From Anaerolineae bacterium (GTDB lineage Bacteria; Chloroflexota; Anaerolineae; B4-G1): a stretch of DNA of 19,552 nt. This document shows, piece by piece, positions 6,936-15,099 of this stretch. The DNA is taken from NCBI GenBank assembly GCA_030612185.1, contig JAUWOI010000019.1, forward strand, positions 1-19,552, read 5' to 3'. The stretch's first letter is position 1. The number at the start of each line of letters is the position of its first letter. Under the pieces are notes generated by a model. The model had not been told where the DNA came from. It worked only from the letters and a program-made list of their open reading frames with translations, and did no database searches. The position numbers and the translations under genes were made by a program.

Positions 6936-9900
6936 GTGGAGGGACCGACGCCAGAACAGTGTTGGCTGGAGCGCTGGTCGAAGACGGCGGCCGAGCAGGG
7001 TGTCCGCGCCCTGGACGCGCTGCGCGGCGGCGTCCAGGAGGCGATTGTGGCGCTGGGCTGTGGCTTCCTGGCTCACCGGGCCAACACCGAAATGCGGGAG
7101 CAGTTGCGCGAAGGCAGCCTGAGCGGGCAGGACTATTACCGCCAACTGCTGCGCCTGGTCTACCGGCTGATCTTTCTCTTTGTGGCCGAGGACCGGGATT
7201 TGCTGCTGGTGCCAGACCCTTCGGGTTTCGGAAAACCCGAAGGGTCTCTGTTGTACAATCAATACTACTCCGTCACCCGCCTGCGGACGATGGCGGAGAC
7301 GCTGCGTGGCGGCCCCCACGCCGACCTCTACCGGGGCCTGCGCCTGCTCTTTGGGCTGCTGCGCGAGGGCTACCCGCCGCTGGGACTCCCGGCGCTGGGC
7401 AGTTTCCTCTTTTCCGAGAAATCCACACCCAACCTGGACGGGGCGGAACTGGACAACGTTTCGCTGCTGGAGGCGATCCGTGCGCTGGCCTTCACCACCG
7501 AGCGGAGCGTGCGCCGCCCGGTGGACTACCGCAACCTGGGCGCCGAGGAACTGGGCAGCGTCTACGAGTCCTTGCTCGAACTCCACCCCCAGATCAACGC
7601 CGACGCCGGGACCTTTGACCTCCACGCCGCCGCCGGCTCCGAGCGCAAGACCACCGGCAGTTACTACACGCCGTCGTCGCTCATCCACTGCCTGCTCGAT
7701 AGCGCGTTGGAGCCGGTGATCGAAGATCGGCTGGCGCAAGTCAGGCGTCAAACGTCAAGAGACAAGCGTCAAACGTCAAACGTCAAGCGTCAAGATGACG
7801 TTTCACGTTTGACGTTTGACGAGTCACGTTTGACGTTTGACGAGCCGTTTGACGATCCCGAAGAGGTTATCCTCTCTATCAAAGTTGTGGATCCCGCCTG
7901 CGGTTCCGGCCATTTCCTCATCGCCGCCGCCCACCGGCTGGCCCGCCACCTGGCCCGCGCCCGCACCGGCGACGAGGAACCCGCCCCCGCTGAACTACGT
8001 GCCGCCCTGCGTGACGTGGTGCGCCACTGTATCCACGGCGTGGACATCAACCCGATGGCGGTGGAACTGTGCAAGGTGGCGCTGTGGATGGAGACGCTTG
8101 ACCCCGGCAAGCCCCTCTCCTTCCTCGACCGCAACATCCAGTGCGGCAACAGTCTGATCGGGACCACACCTGCGCTGCTGGAGCAGGGCATCCCTGATGA
8201 TGCGTTCAAGCCGATAACGGGGGATGACAAAGCCTATTGCCGTGAGTTCAAGAAGAAAAACCGACAGCAGCGCGAGGGGCAACTCAGCCTCTTTGCACCC
8301 GACCTCCAGCCCTGGGAGCGGCTGGGCAACCTGGCAGCCGGTATGCTGAACCTGGACGGAATCGGCGAGGACACGCTTGAGGACGTGCATCGCAAGCAAG
8401 AGATGTACGAGGAGTTGGTGCGCTCGTCAGATTACAAGTACGGCCGCCTGTGGGCCGATGCCTGGTGCGCGGCCTTTGTATGGAAGAAGACGAAGGAATT
8501 CGCTTACCCCATCACCGAGGAAGTCTTTCGCCGCATCGAGCGCAACCCGTTCGATGTGGTTCCCTGGATGGTGGAGGGGATTGAGCGGCTGCGGGAGCAG
8601 TATCAGTTCTTTCACTGGCACCTGGCGTTCCCCCAGGTCTTCCGCCTGCCCGTGAAGGGGGCGACGCCGGAGAACGAGGCCTCGGGCTGGAGCGGGGGCT
8701 TCGATGTGGTGTTGGGGAACCCGCCTTGGGAGCGCATCAAGCTACAGGAGAAGGAGTTCTTCGCCCAACGCTCGCCCGAGATCGCCGGGGCACGCACGGC
8801 GGCGGCGCGGCGCAAGCAGATTGCGACGCTACCCCAGACCGATCCCGACCTACACCGGGTCTACCGGGACGCGCTCCGCGAGAGCGAGGCCGCCAGCGCC
8901 TTCCTGCGCCATAGCGGGCATTACCCTCTCTCGGCAGTGGGCGACATCAACACCTACCAGGTCTTTGCCGGGCTGGCGCGGCAGATCGTGGGCGGGCGCG
9001 GGCGTGTCGGCATCGTCGTGCCCACCGGCATCGCCACTGACTACTACAACCGCGAGTACTTTGGCGCGATCGTGGATGGTCATGAGTTGGTGAATCTCTA
9101 TGACTTTGAGAACCGTGAGGGACTGTTCCCAGGCGTGCATCGCAACTACAAGTTTAGCCTACTAACACTGACCGGCCCGGAAGCAGGGGCCGAGATGGCA
9201 GATTTTGCCTTCTTCCTCTCGCATCCTGACCAGTTGCGTGACCCAGAGAGCCATTTTGCCCTGTCCAGCGAGGACTTGCAGCGAATCAATCCTAATACTA
9301 GAACTTGCCCGATTTTCCGTGGTCGGAAGGACGCGCAACTGACGCGCCAGGTTTATCAGGATGTGCCGGTATTGGTGAACGAAACGGTAGGAGAGAACCC
9401 ATGGAGTGTGCGTTTCCTCAGCATGTTCCACATGACCAATGACTCTGGCTTATTCCATACCAGGGACGAAATGGAGTCTCAAGGCTACGCACTGCAGTGT
9501 AATCGCTTTGTGCGAGAAGGCGGTGATGCTTACCTGCCTCTATACGAAGCTAAAATGTTCTGGCATTTTGATCACCGCTTTGGGACATATGAGGGAGTGC
9601 AAAGTCGCACGGACGTTCATTTGCCGAACCCAACATTGGATCAGCACTTTGACCCTTCTTTCGTTGCGCATCCCTGGTATTGGGTGCGGCAGGACGAAGT
9701 GGTTGAGCGTTTGCCTCCTGAGCCCCAATGGTTGATAGCCTTCAGAGACATCAGCAATACGACGAATGAACGCACAGGAGTCTTTACAGTCTTACCCTGG
9801 ACGGCGCTAAGCAACAAGGCGCCGGCGTTCCTACTTGCTGAGGCGACTGTTGCTGAGGTAACAGCATTTCTAGCCAACTTGACGGCGTTTGTCTTTGACT

Positions 9901-10394
9901 TCGTCTTGCGTCAGAAAATGGGTGGTACGTCGCTTAACTTCTTTATTGTCAAGCAACTCCCTGTCCTCCCACCCGACTGCTACGCGCCCGAACGGCTGTC
10001 CTTTATCGTTCCTCGCGTGCTCGAACTCACCTACACCGCCTGGAATCTGCAGCCCTTCGCCCAGGACTGCGGCTACGACGGCCCGCCCTTCCGCTGGGAC
10101 GAGGAGCGGCGCTTTCTCCTGCGCTGCGAGTTAGACGCCGCCTACTTCCACCTCTACTCCATCGCTCGCGACGACGTGGACTATATCATGGAGACCTTCC
10201 CCATCGTCAAGCGCAAGGACGAGGCCATCCACGGCGAGTACCGCACCAAGCGCGTCATCCTGGAAATCTACGACGCGATGCAGCGCGCGATGGAGACTGG
10301 CGAACCGTACCAGACCCTGCTCGACCCGCCGCCCGCCGATCCACGGGTGGCGCATAGTCAAGAGCCAATGACGCCTGACGTTTGCTATTGTTGA
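6936..10394 (+). CDS. Eco57I-type adenine-N6 DNA methylase / type IIG-like protein, main part
   Basis: This is the same frame as 6195-6914, and together they would make about 1,399 codons. Numbered from 6195, SAM-binding motif I is DPACGSG (566-572) and the catalytic motif IV is NPPW (842-845), giving a gamma-class N6-adenine methylase. The region after motif IV (about 9100-9960) should hold the target recognition domain and is much lower in GC. No clear D...ExK nuclease motif is visible in the N-terminal part, so cutting may depend on the 5500-6165 protein. The first possible restart is GTG at 6936, without a good ribosome binding site, so separate expression is doubtful. A heptamer-repeat block (7745-7855) lies just before motif I. 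The tail after DPRVAHSQ looks repeat-derived. It resembles the DISARM methylase DrmMI and PglX in general layout only. Confidence 0.75.
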   Translation: MEGPTPEQCWLERWSKTAAEQGVRALDALRGGVQEAIVALGCGFLAHRANTEMREQLREGSLSGQDYYRQLLRLVYRLIFLFVAEDRDLLLVPDPSGFGKPEGSLLYNQYYSVTRLRTMAETLRGGPHADLYRGLRLLFGLLREGYPPLGLPALGSFLFSEKSTPNLDGAELDNVSLLEAIRALAFTTERSVRRPVDYRNLGAEELGSVYESLLELHPQINADAGTFDLHAAAGSERKTTGSYYTPSSLIHCLLDSALEPVIEDRLAQVRRQTSRDKRQTSNVKRQDDVSRLTFDESRLTFDEPFDDPEEVILSIKVVDPACGSGHFLIAAAHRLARHLARARTGDEEPAPAELRAALRDVVRHCIHGVDINPMAVELCKVALWMETLDPGKPLSFLDRNIQCGNSLIGTTPALLEQGIPDDAFKPITGDDKAYCREFKKKNRQQREGQLSLFAPDLQPWERLGNLAAGMLNLDGIGEDTLEDVHRKQEMYEELVRSSDYKYGRLWADAWCAAFVWKKTKEFAYPITEEVFRRIERNPFDVVPWMVEGIERLREQYQFFHWHLAFPQVFRLPVKGATPENEASGWSGGFDVVLGNPPWERIKLQEKEFFAQRSPEIAGARTAAARRKQIATLPQTDPDLHRVYRDALRESEAASAFLRHSGHYPLSAVGDINTYQVFAGLARQIVGGRGRVGIVVPTGIATDYYNREYFGAIVDGHELVNLYDFENREGLFPGVHRNYKFSLLTLTGPEAGAEMADFAFFLSHPDQLRDPESHFALSSEDLQRINPNTRTCPIFRGRKDAQLTRQVYQDVPVLVNETVGENPWSVRFLSMFHMTNDSGLFHTRDEMESQGYALQCNRFVREGGDAYLPLYEAKMFWHFDHRFGTYEGVQSRTDVHLPNPTLDQHFDPSFVAHPWYWVRQDEVVERLPPEPQWLIAFRDISNTTNERTGVFTVLPWTALSNKAPAFLLAEATVAEVTAFLANLTAFVFDFVLRQKMGGTSLNFFIVKQLPVLPPDCYAPERLSFIVPRVLELTYTAWNLQPFAQDCGYDGPPFRWDEERRFLLRCELDAAYFHLYSIARDDVDYIMETFPIVKRKDEAIHGEYRTKRVILEIYDAMQRAMETGEPYQTLLDPPPADPRVAHSQEPMTPDVCYC
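7745..7855. repeat. Heptamer repeat block 4: direct CGTCAAA half facing a TTTGACG half
   Basis: About six CGTCAAA/CGTCAAG units are followed by about five TTTGACG units, with GATGACGTTTCACG at the turn. It shares that centre with block 3. It is translated in frame as RQTSNVKRQ...[14 protein letters not shown], just upstream of the SAM-binding motif. Confidence 0.8.
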
Positions 10395-10410
10395 ATCCGA
10401 AAGGATCTTG

Positions 10411-10965
10411 ATGGCCGAAATTACGAATCACCGCACCGGCGCAGCACGGCTGACTGCCAGGCTGGATGTTTTGCGGAGTGGAGATGGACCTGGACCGGTT
10501 GTGCGGGGACCAGTGGTCACGTTCGGTTCTGGAAAGCATATGGTTTGGCTCCGTGTCTCATTCTGGGTAGGCGAACGAGAAATCTACGCGCAGGATGTGA
10601 TGGTGCAGTATGCCTCGCTGCGCGACTGGCCGAACTATATCGAGCGCCTGGCGCGTGGTGAGATTCAAGAGTGCGGTTTTCCACCTGAAAGCCCCGAGTT
10701 GATCATTGATATCTGGCGCTATGAAATTGATCCTGACTTGGGAGATGATTCCACTGAGGACAACTGCTATTACCAGATGGCCGTGTGTGTCGAAGTAGGC
10801 ATTGGCGCTGGCGAAGAAAAGGTGGCACGCTCTGGCCCTGGCATTCTTTTCGAGCCTTCTATTGAGCAGATTCGCCAGTTCGCACGCGAGTTGCGCGCTG
10901 CAGCCGAAATGGCGCAGTTGGTGGGAAGATATGACAACTCCAGTACGTGTGACTGGCTACAGTGA
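10411..10965 (+). CDS. Hypothetical protein, 184 aa
   Basis: The ATG at 10411 follows AAAGGA by five bases, so I prefer it to the TTG just before. The protein has no signal peptide or membrane segment. It begins with a region rich in beta strands ([32 protein letters not shown]), has a Trp-containing [16 protein letters not shown] helix, and ends with a helix [25 protein letters not shown] do not recognise the family. It sits 16 bases after the methylase stop, so it may be the last gene of the operon, and it converges on the transketolase with 25 bases between stops. Its position inside the direct-repeat-bounded segment makes it an island gene. An immunity-type or accessory role is possible but not supported by any motif. 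Confidence 0.6.
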   Translation: MAEITNHRTGAARLTARLDVLRSGDGPGPVVRGPVVTFGSGKHMVWLRVSFWVGEREIYAQDVMVQYASLRDWPNYIERLARGEIQECGFPPESPELIIDIWRYEIDPDLGDDSTEDNCYYQMAVCVEVGIGAGEEKVARSGPGILFEPSIEQIRQFARELRAAAEMAQLVGRYDNSSTCDWLQ

Positions 10966-10990
10966 CCAGTAAATTTCTGCCACGGTACCA

Positions 10991-13351
10991 TCAGGTTCGT
11001 TGGAGATGGACGCAGACAGCCAGGCGGGTCTCTCGATCCCGCACGAAACGCTCAATGCCCTCCAACACCCAACGCGGTGATAGGTGGGCTTCGTCGAGTA
11101 CGTCGTCCAGCGTGCCACCGGTGCGCCAGCGATTGTCCCAATCGGCCGACAAAGCGTACTCCTCGGCCACCTTGTTGAACAGCCAATCGTGCATCAGCCA
11201 GCGTGCTTGTGTGGTGATAACGGTCGAATCGGCACGGTCGCCGGGCGAAAGCACTCGCCGGCGATACTCTTCTGGCTGAAGCGCGAACAGTTGTGGGCTG
11301 GTCGCACAGACAATCTTCACGTTGAGGCCCCGCTTCTCCAATTCCGGCAGGATATGAACGACGCTGACCATGGCGCTGGTCCCCTGCACGATCAGCACGC
11401 CGCCGCGTGGCTGGTCGGGATGCTGTGTGCTAAAATCACGCACGACGTACGCGCCGCGCGCCGCCTCGAAGTGCGACGGCAGGCCCAACTTGTCACGGTC
11501 CGGGATCTTGATCGCCGGGCGGGTCAGATGCAGGGCAACAATCGGCGCGGCTTGCCTCAGCCCCGCGCCCAGGAGCACCGGCACTTCGTTGTGCTCCCAC
11601 GGATGCAGGTTGATGATAGACCCTTCGGGGAAAAGTTGTGTCACGCCAGGCGAGAAGATGCCAAAGTGCGTGCGACTGTCGTCGGCCGTCTCTGGCCCGG
11701 AATGGCCCGCTATCCAGATCACCTTGCCCACTTTCCAATCGCAATCCTGCGCCAGTTGGCTGAACAGGCGAAACATCCCGTACTTGAGATAGGAAAACGA
11801 TCCGTACGTCGAGCACGCGCCCCAGAAACCATCGAATACCTCCTCTGGATCAGGCGCAAAATTGACTGTGGCCATGCCTACCATAATGCCAGCGTTGGCG
11901 AACTCGGTGATCTCCTGGGGCAGCAGCACCCCTTCTGGAGTGCCGTACCGTTCGTACCAGCCGTACCCGGGAAAATCGCCATAGCCCTGGGCAAAGCCGC
12001 TGACATTCGTCGAACCAGCCAGATCGGCCGAACAGGCCAGAACCAGCGGCCGGCCATACTCCTGTGCGCCGAACGCATTGACCCACCCACCCCACTTGGC
12101 GAGCGCCGCTCGATTGGCGACGGACGTACCGGGTTTGACGTACAGTTCGGCCGGGTAATTGCGATAGTCGTACAACCGCTCGTCCTGATAGGGAGCACCG
12201 CGCCCACCCAGTTGGAACGCGGGTATCTCCTCGGGCACGCTATCGCCCAGCGCCACCAACGTATCGGCCAGGTAGTCTACCAGCGCCTGGTCTCGATGGA
12301 GCACGTCTATCACGGCCCTCAAATTAGCCTCGAACTCGGCTCGCTGTTCGGCGGGACTGTCAGGCGCAGTACCACCAAAATTGGCGAACGTTACACCATA
12401 CTTCTCGGCGAACGGACGTTTGGTTTCCCAGAACAACTCAGAATTGATTTTGTGCGGTGAACCGTGCGACAGGTTATCGTACTTCAGGTATTCACGCCCC
12501 TTGCGCGTCTTGACCCAGGCTACGCTGGGCACGCGATCGGGATTGTCCCCCAGCACCATGGACAGAATAGCCCGCGCCATCGGGCCCCACTCACTGCCAG
12601 ACTGTGCGTTGAACACGCGCCATCCGTGCGACCCAAACCAGTCGGTGGGTGTGCCATAGACAGCGCTGCTAACGGGATGATCGTCAATGCCAAAGTCGTT
12701 CCAATCCACCACGTAGTACAGGTTGTCCAGCCCCAATCCCCAGGCCGAGTTCAGCGTCTCGTGAGTGCCGCCGGGTGTCAGGCCCGCCTCACCCTCGAAG
12801 ATGAACACCTTCACGCCCTCAGCACCGGCCCGCTTGAGCGCCAGTGCCACGCCCGCCGCCGCCGGGCTGCCATGCCCCGATGGCCCGGTGTTAAACTTGA
12901 GGAACAGCGTCTTGCCCTCCATCTCGGCGTGCCCCGACAATCCGCCACGACGCCGGAAGTCCAGCAGGTCCTCCCAGTACAAGGCCCGTTCTTCGGGGTG
13001 GGGGATGGCGTAACGCTCGTCACCGGTCTGCTGGTGCTTGACGCGCAGCGCCTCGTTGAACACGGCCAGCGTGCAGTAGACGAGCGGAATCGTATGGCCC
13101 GCGCCCAGGATAAACCGGTCGCCAAACCGTTTTTCGGGATGGCGGATGTCCCAACGCATACAACCGCTGAGCAGCGTGACGACCAGGGCGTGCACCTTGG
13201 AGCGTGACCCTCCTGGGTGCCCGCTCTGGCGGTAGTTGAGAATCAGATCAATGAGTTGATCTATCAGGTCCTTGGTCTTTTCCCAGTGGTCGAAGTGCTG
13301 GGCCAGTTCCTCGTGGCGTTGGGCAATACGCTCTTCAGTAACGTGATTCAT
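10991..13351 (-). CDS. Transketolase (long, TPP-dependent)
   Basis: This 786-residue thiamine-diphosphate enzyme should transfer two-carbon ketol units between sugar phosphates in the pentose phosphate pathway. Transketolase landmarks are in order: SGHPGG (43-48), GHT (85-87), GPSGHGSP (156-163), and the cofactor motif as GEA (187-189) with N218, thirty residues after E188. SADLAGSTN follows at 441-449, then ITEF...GIM, where E483 aligns with the catalytic Glu. The usual GDG is thus GEA, with a conservative Asp-to-Glu change. It is longer than the roughly 660 residues of E. coli TktA. AAAGGA lies seven bases before the ATG. The last eight residues (VCVHLQRT) lie outside the 228-bp repeat and differ from the SLKEMVGAD tail of the duplicate, so the C-terminus appears to have been replaced. 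A specialised transketolase-like activity cannot be excluded. Confidence 0.8.
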   Translation of the reverse strand: MNHVTEERIAQRHEELAQHFDHWEKTKDLIDQLIDLILNYRQSGHPGGSRSKVHALVVTLLSGCMRWDIRHPEKRFGDRFILGAGHTIPLVYCTLAVFNEALRVKHQQTGDERYAIPHPEERALYWEDLLDFRRRGGLSGHAEMEGKTLFLKFNTGPSGHGSPAAAGVALALKRAGAEGVKVFIFEGEAGLTPGGTHETLNSAWGLGLDNLYYVVDWNDFGIDDHPVSSAVYGTPTDWFGSHGWRVFNAQSGSEWGPMARAILSMVLGDNPDRVPSVAWVKTRKGREYLKYDNLSHGSPHKINSELFWETKRPFAEKYGVTFANFGGTAPDSPAEQRAEFEANLRAVIDVLHRDQALVDYLADTLVALGDSVPEEIPAFQLGGRGAPYQDERLYDYRNYPAELYVKPGTSVANRAALAKWGGWVNAFGAQEYGRPLVLACSADLAGSTNVSGFAQGYGDFPGYGWYERYGTPEGVLLPQEITEFANAGIMVGMATVNFAPDPEEVFDGFWGACSTYGSFSYLKYGMFRLFSQLAQDCDWKVGKVIWIAGHSGPETADDSRTHFGIFSPGVTQLFPEGSIINLHPWEHNEVPVLLGAGLRQAAPIVALHLTRPAIKIPDRDKLGLPSHFEAARGAYVVRDFSTQHPDQPRGGVLIVQGTSAMVSVVHILPELEKRGLNVKIVCATSPQLFALQPEEYRRRVLSPGDRADSTVITTQARWLMHDWLFNKVAEEYALSADWDNRWRTGGTLDDVLDEAHLSPRWVLEGIERFVRDRETRLAVCVHLQRT
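11018..11245. repeat. Direct repeat B, 228 bp, right flank of the island
   Basis: This is the copy inside the intact transketolase gene, covering its last 76 codons before the replaced tail. It matches 1323-1550 with 8 mismatches and no gaps, in the same orientation. Confidence 0.9.
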
Positions 13352-13458
13352 ATTGGATTCCTTTCATTTGGCATGCTACGGCAGCGGGTTGCGTAATACG
13401 TTTGAACGCTAACAAGCAGCGCGAGTAACTACGCTCTTACCAAAACAGGCATAAATAG

Positions 13459-13545
13459 AACACGGATACACACAGATGAGACGGATTCTCACGGATTTTT
13501 TTATCTTTATCTGTGTACATCCGTGCGATCCGTGTTGATCCGTGT
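13459..13545. repeat. ACACGGAT/ATCCGTGT dispersed-repeat cluster with inverted halves
   Basis: The left half carries ACACGGATACACACAGAT and further ACGGAT words. The right half carries ATCTGTGTACATCCGTG followed by ATCCGTGTTGATCCGTGT, with a T-run between. Related words occur near 1240-1261 and 14996-15010. It fills most of the spacer between the transketolase start and the small membrane protein gene. Confidence 0.6.
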
Positions 13546-13576
13546 CCCATTTGTAGATGGCCGGCAGTTACCAATG

Positions 13577-13585
13577 TGGTATAAT
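13577..13585 (+). promoter_or_regulatory. Extended -10 promoter before the small membrane protein
   Basis: TGGTATAAT combines a perfect -10 hexamer (13580-13585) with the TGn extension, which can replace a good -35 box. It lies about 35 bases before the ATG at 13620. Confidence 0.5.
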
Positions 13586-13619
13586 AGCAGTGGAAGAGAA
13601 CTGTAGTCGGGAGGGTACA

Positions 13620-13823
13620 ATGGCTGAGTATATGTGGTGCACCCCCAACTCGCTGACAGTCTATGATATCCTGTTTGGCGTCGTCGTGCTCAGCGGCATT
13701 GTGTCACTCAGCGTCCTGGCAGCCCGCGCTGAGGCGCGGATGTGGCGTGCGATCAACCGTTCCAACGGGGAACGCCGGGCGTTACAGCGTCAGATCACGC
13801 TGGGGAAATCACACCTCCGCTAA
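13620..13823 (+). CDS. Small single-pass membrane protein, 67 aa
   Basis: The start at 13620 follows GGGAGG by six bases and a strong extended -10 box, so I prefer it to an upstream in-frame ATG at 13557, which lies before the promoter. Residues 13-35 (TVYDILFGVVVLSGIVSLSVLAA) form one hydrophobic membrane segment. The C-terminal half is basic and helical (RAEARMWRAINRSNGERRALQRQ) and would lie in the cytoplasm by the positive-inside rule. I recognise no family. It converges on the dehydrogenase gene with 20 bases between stops and has no evident functional link with its neighbours. Promoter, ribosome binding site and amino-acid pattern together make it likely to be real. Confidence 0.6.
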   Translation: MAEYMWCTPNSLTVYDILFGVVVLSGIVSLSVLAARAEARMWRAINRSNGERRALQRQITLGKSHLR

Positions 13824-13843
13824 TCGCGAGCAACCCCAGACCC

Positions 13844-14740
13844 CTATCTAACGTCCACCTCTACCCCAGACAGTTCCTCGATCAACGTGACCAAAGCCGA
13901 ATGGTCGAGTTCAGCCTTGCCGGTCGCCACCAGCGCTCCATAGAACTCGTGCACCAGGCCGGTGGCGGGCAGTGGCACGCCGTACGTCCGCCCCGTCTCC
14001 AGGGCAATCTTTAGATCCTTGTGATGTAGACGAGCCTTGAAGCCCGGTTGGAAGTTGCGGTCCAGGAAGCGCTGGCCATGCACATCCAGAATCCGGCTTT
14101 GGGCAAAGCCGCCCAGGAGCGCCTCTCGCACCCGGGCCGGGTCCACGCCCGCCTTCGTCGCCAGTACCAGCGCCTCACTGATGGCCTCGATGGTCAACGC
14201 GACCACGATCTGATTGCACGCCTTGGTCACCTGGCCCGCGCCCGCGTCCCCAACCCGGACGATGTTCTTCCCCAGCGCCTGGAACACCGGCAACACGCGA
14301 TTGAACACCTCCGGCTTGCCACCGACCATGATGGAGAGTGTGCCCTGCCGAGCGCCGACGTCCCCACCGGAGACCGGCGCATCCAGCATCTCGACCCCCA
14401 ACTGCTCCGCCTTGGCCGCCAGGGCTCGCGCCACTACCGGCGAGATGGTGCTCATATCCACGATGACCTTGCCCCGGCTGACCCCTTCGAAGACACCGTT
14501 GGGACCTTCCACCACCTGCTGCACGTCCGGGGAATCGGGCAAGCACAGCAGAATGATCTCTGCCTGCTGGGCCACGCCCTTTGGCGAGCCGCCATCCTCC
14601 GCCCCGGCCGCGACCAACTCTTCCACCGGTCCGTGGCTGCGGTTGTGTACGACCAGCGGGAAGCCCGCTTTCAACACGTTGAGGGCCATGGGTTTTCCCA
14701 TGATGCCTAGTCCGATAAATCCTACTGTTGGTTTGTTCAT
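13844..14740 (-). CDS. 3-hydroxyisobutyrate / tartronate-semialdehyde reductase family dehydrogenase
   Basis: This 298-residue NAD(P)-dependent beta-hydroxyacid dehydrogenase has the cofactor motif GLGIMG (G10, G12, G15). The substrate loop is DAPVSGG (120-126), and the catalytic Lys is K173 in GAGQVTKACN, with N176. All key residues of the family are present. The start at 14740 follows AGGAGG by four to five bases, and an upstream extension of the frame is repeat sequence. Likely reactions are tartronate semialdehyde to glycerate (as GlxR/GarR in allantoin breakdown) or 3-hydroxyisobutyrate oxidation (end of thymine reduction). The nearby hydantoinase and xanthine dehydrogenase-type genes make either fit, and sequence alone does not choose. 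It is on the same strand but 360 bases from the hydantoinase, with repeats between, so it may have its own promoter. Confidence 0.8.
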   Translation of the reverse strand: MNKPTVGFIGLGIMGKPMALNVLKAGFPLVVHNRSHGPVEELVAAGAEDGGSPKGVAQQAEIILLCLPDSPDVQQVVEGPNGVFEGVSRGKVIVDMSTISPVVARALAAKAEQLGVEMLDAPVSGGDVGARQGTLSIMVGGKPEVFNRVLPVFQALGKNIVRVGDAGAGQVTKACNQIVVALTIEAISEALVLATKAGVDPARVREALLGGFAQSRILDVHGQRFLDRNFQPGFKARLHHKDLKIALETGRTYGVPLPATGLVHEFYGALVATGKAELDHSALVTLIEELSGVEVDVR

Positions 14741-14799
14741 TATGACCTCCTGACTATGAGGGGATTTGAGATTTGGTGATTTAAGGAAACTACTCACCC

Positions 14800-14901
14800 T
14801 GTCATTGCGAGGAACGAAGTGACGAAGCAATCCCCAACTTGCTGGCGGGAGATTGCCACCGCGAGTACTCGTGGCGGTGCTTCGCTACGCTCGCAATGAC
14901 A
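14800..14901. repeat. Palindromic intergenic repeat (TGTCATTGCGAG type)
   Basis: The outer ends TGTCATTGCGAG and CTCGCAATGACA are perfect reverse complements. They are followed inward by GAACGAAGTGACGAAGCAATC against related words on the right (GGTGCTTCGCTACG). The centre contains GCGAGTACTCG. Elements of this kind are scattered in spacers of several bacterial phyla, including Chloroflexota as I recall. No gene is plausible here. Confidence 0.75.
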
Positions 14902-14911
14902 TCATTGCAAA

Positions 14912-14965
14912 GGTCTGCAAGGGGACTCCCCCATGAGACACCCCCGAGACGGGGACTTGGAGCGA
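14912..14965. repeat. 54-bp spacer repeat, copy 1
   Basis: Matches 15045-15098 over 54 bases with 6 mismatches and no gaps. Contains a CCCCG-AGA-CGGGG hairpin. Confidence 0.8.
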
Positions 14966-15044
14966 GAGCACAAGCGTTGGCATAATCCGCCAATCCCGTT
15001 AATCCGTGTTCTCCCAACGCTCTCAGCCACCGTCCCCGGGGGCG

Positions 15045-15098
15045 GGTCTGCAAGGGAACTCACCCATGGGATGCCCCCGAGACGGGGGCTTGGAGCGA
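15045..15098. repeat. 54-bp spacer repeat, copy 2, with a perfect 7-bp hairpin
   Basis: Direct repeat of 14912-14965. Its hairpin GCCCCCG-AGA-CGGGGGC (15073-15089) ends 10 bases beyond the hydantoinase stop, so on the minus-strand transcript it is the first structure after the gene. There is no U-tract, so it is not a classic terminator. Between the copies an 8-base inverted pair (14973-14980 / 15014-15021) is present, and no gene. Confidence 0.75.
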
Positions 15099-15099
15099 T

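Noticed and set aside
6535..7855. The CGTCAAA blocks as a CRISPR array
   Set aside because: The unit is only 7 bases, repeats are contiguous or face each other, there are no unique spacers of constant length, and the blocks are translated in frame.
2585..10394. A complete DISARM system
   Set aside because: Only helicase- and methylase-like parts are present; no drmA, drmB or phospholipase-D-type drmC gene can be found.
10991..13351. Phosphoketolase as the identity of the long TPP enzyme
   Set aside because: Size is near 790 residues, but the motif order (SGHPGG, GPSGHGSP, SADLAGSTN, TEF..GIM) fits transketolase.
14802..15053. An 83-codon minus-strand open frame in the spacer
   Set aside because: It consists of the palindromic element and the 54-bp repeats, with no coding signature.
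15073..15089. Classical intrinsic terminator for the hydantoinase operon
   Set aside because: The stem is strong but no U-tract follows on the minus-strand transcript.
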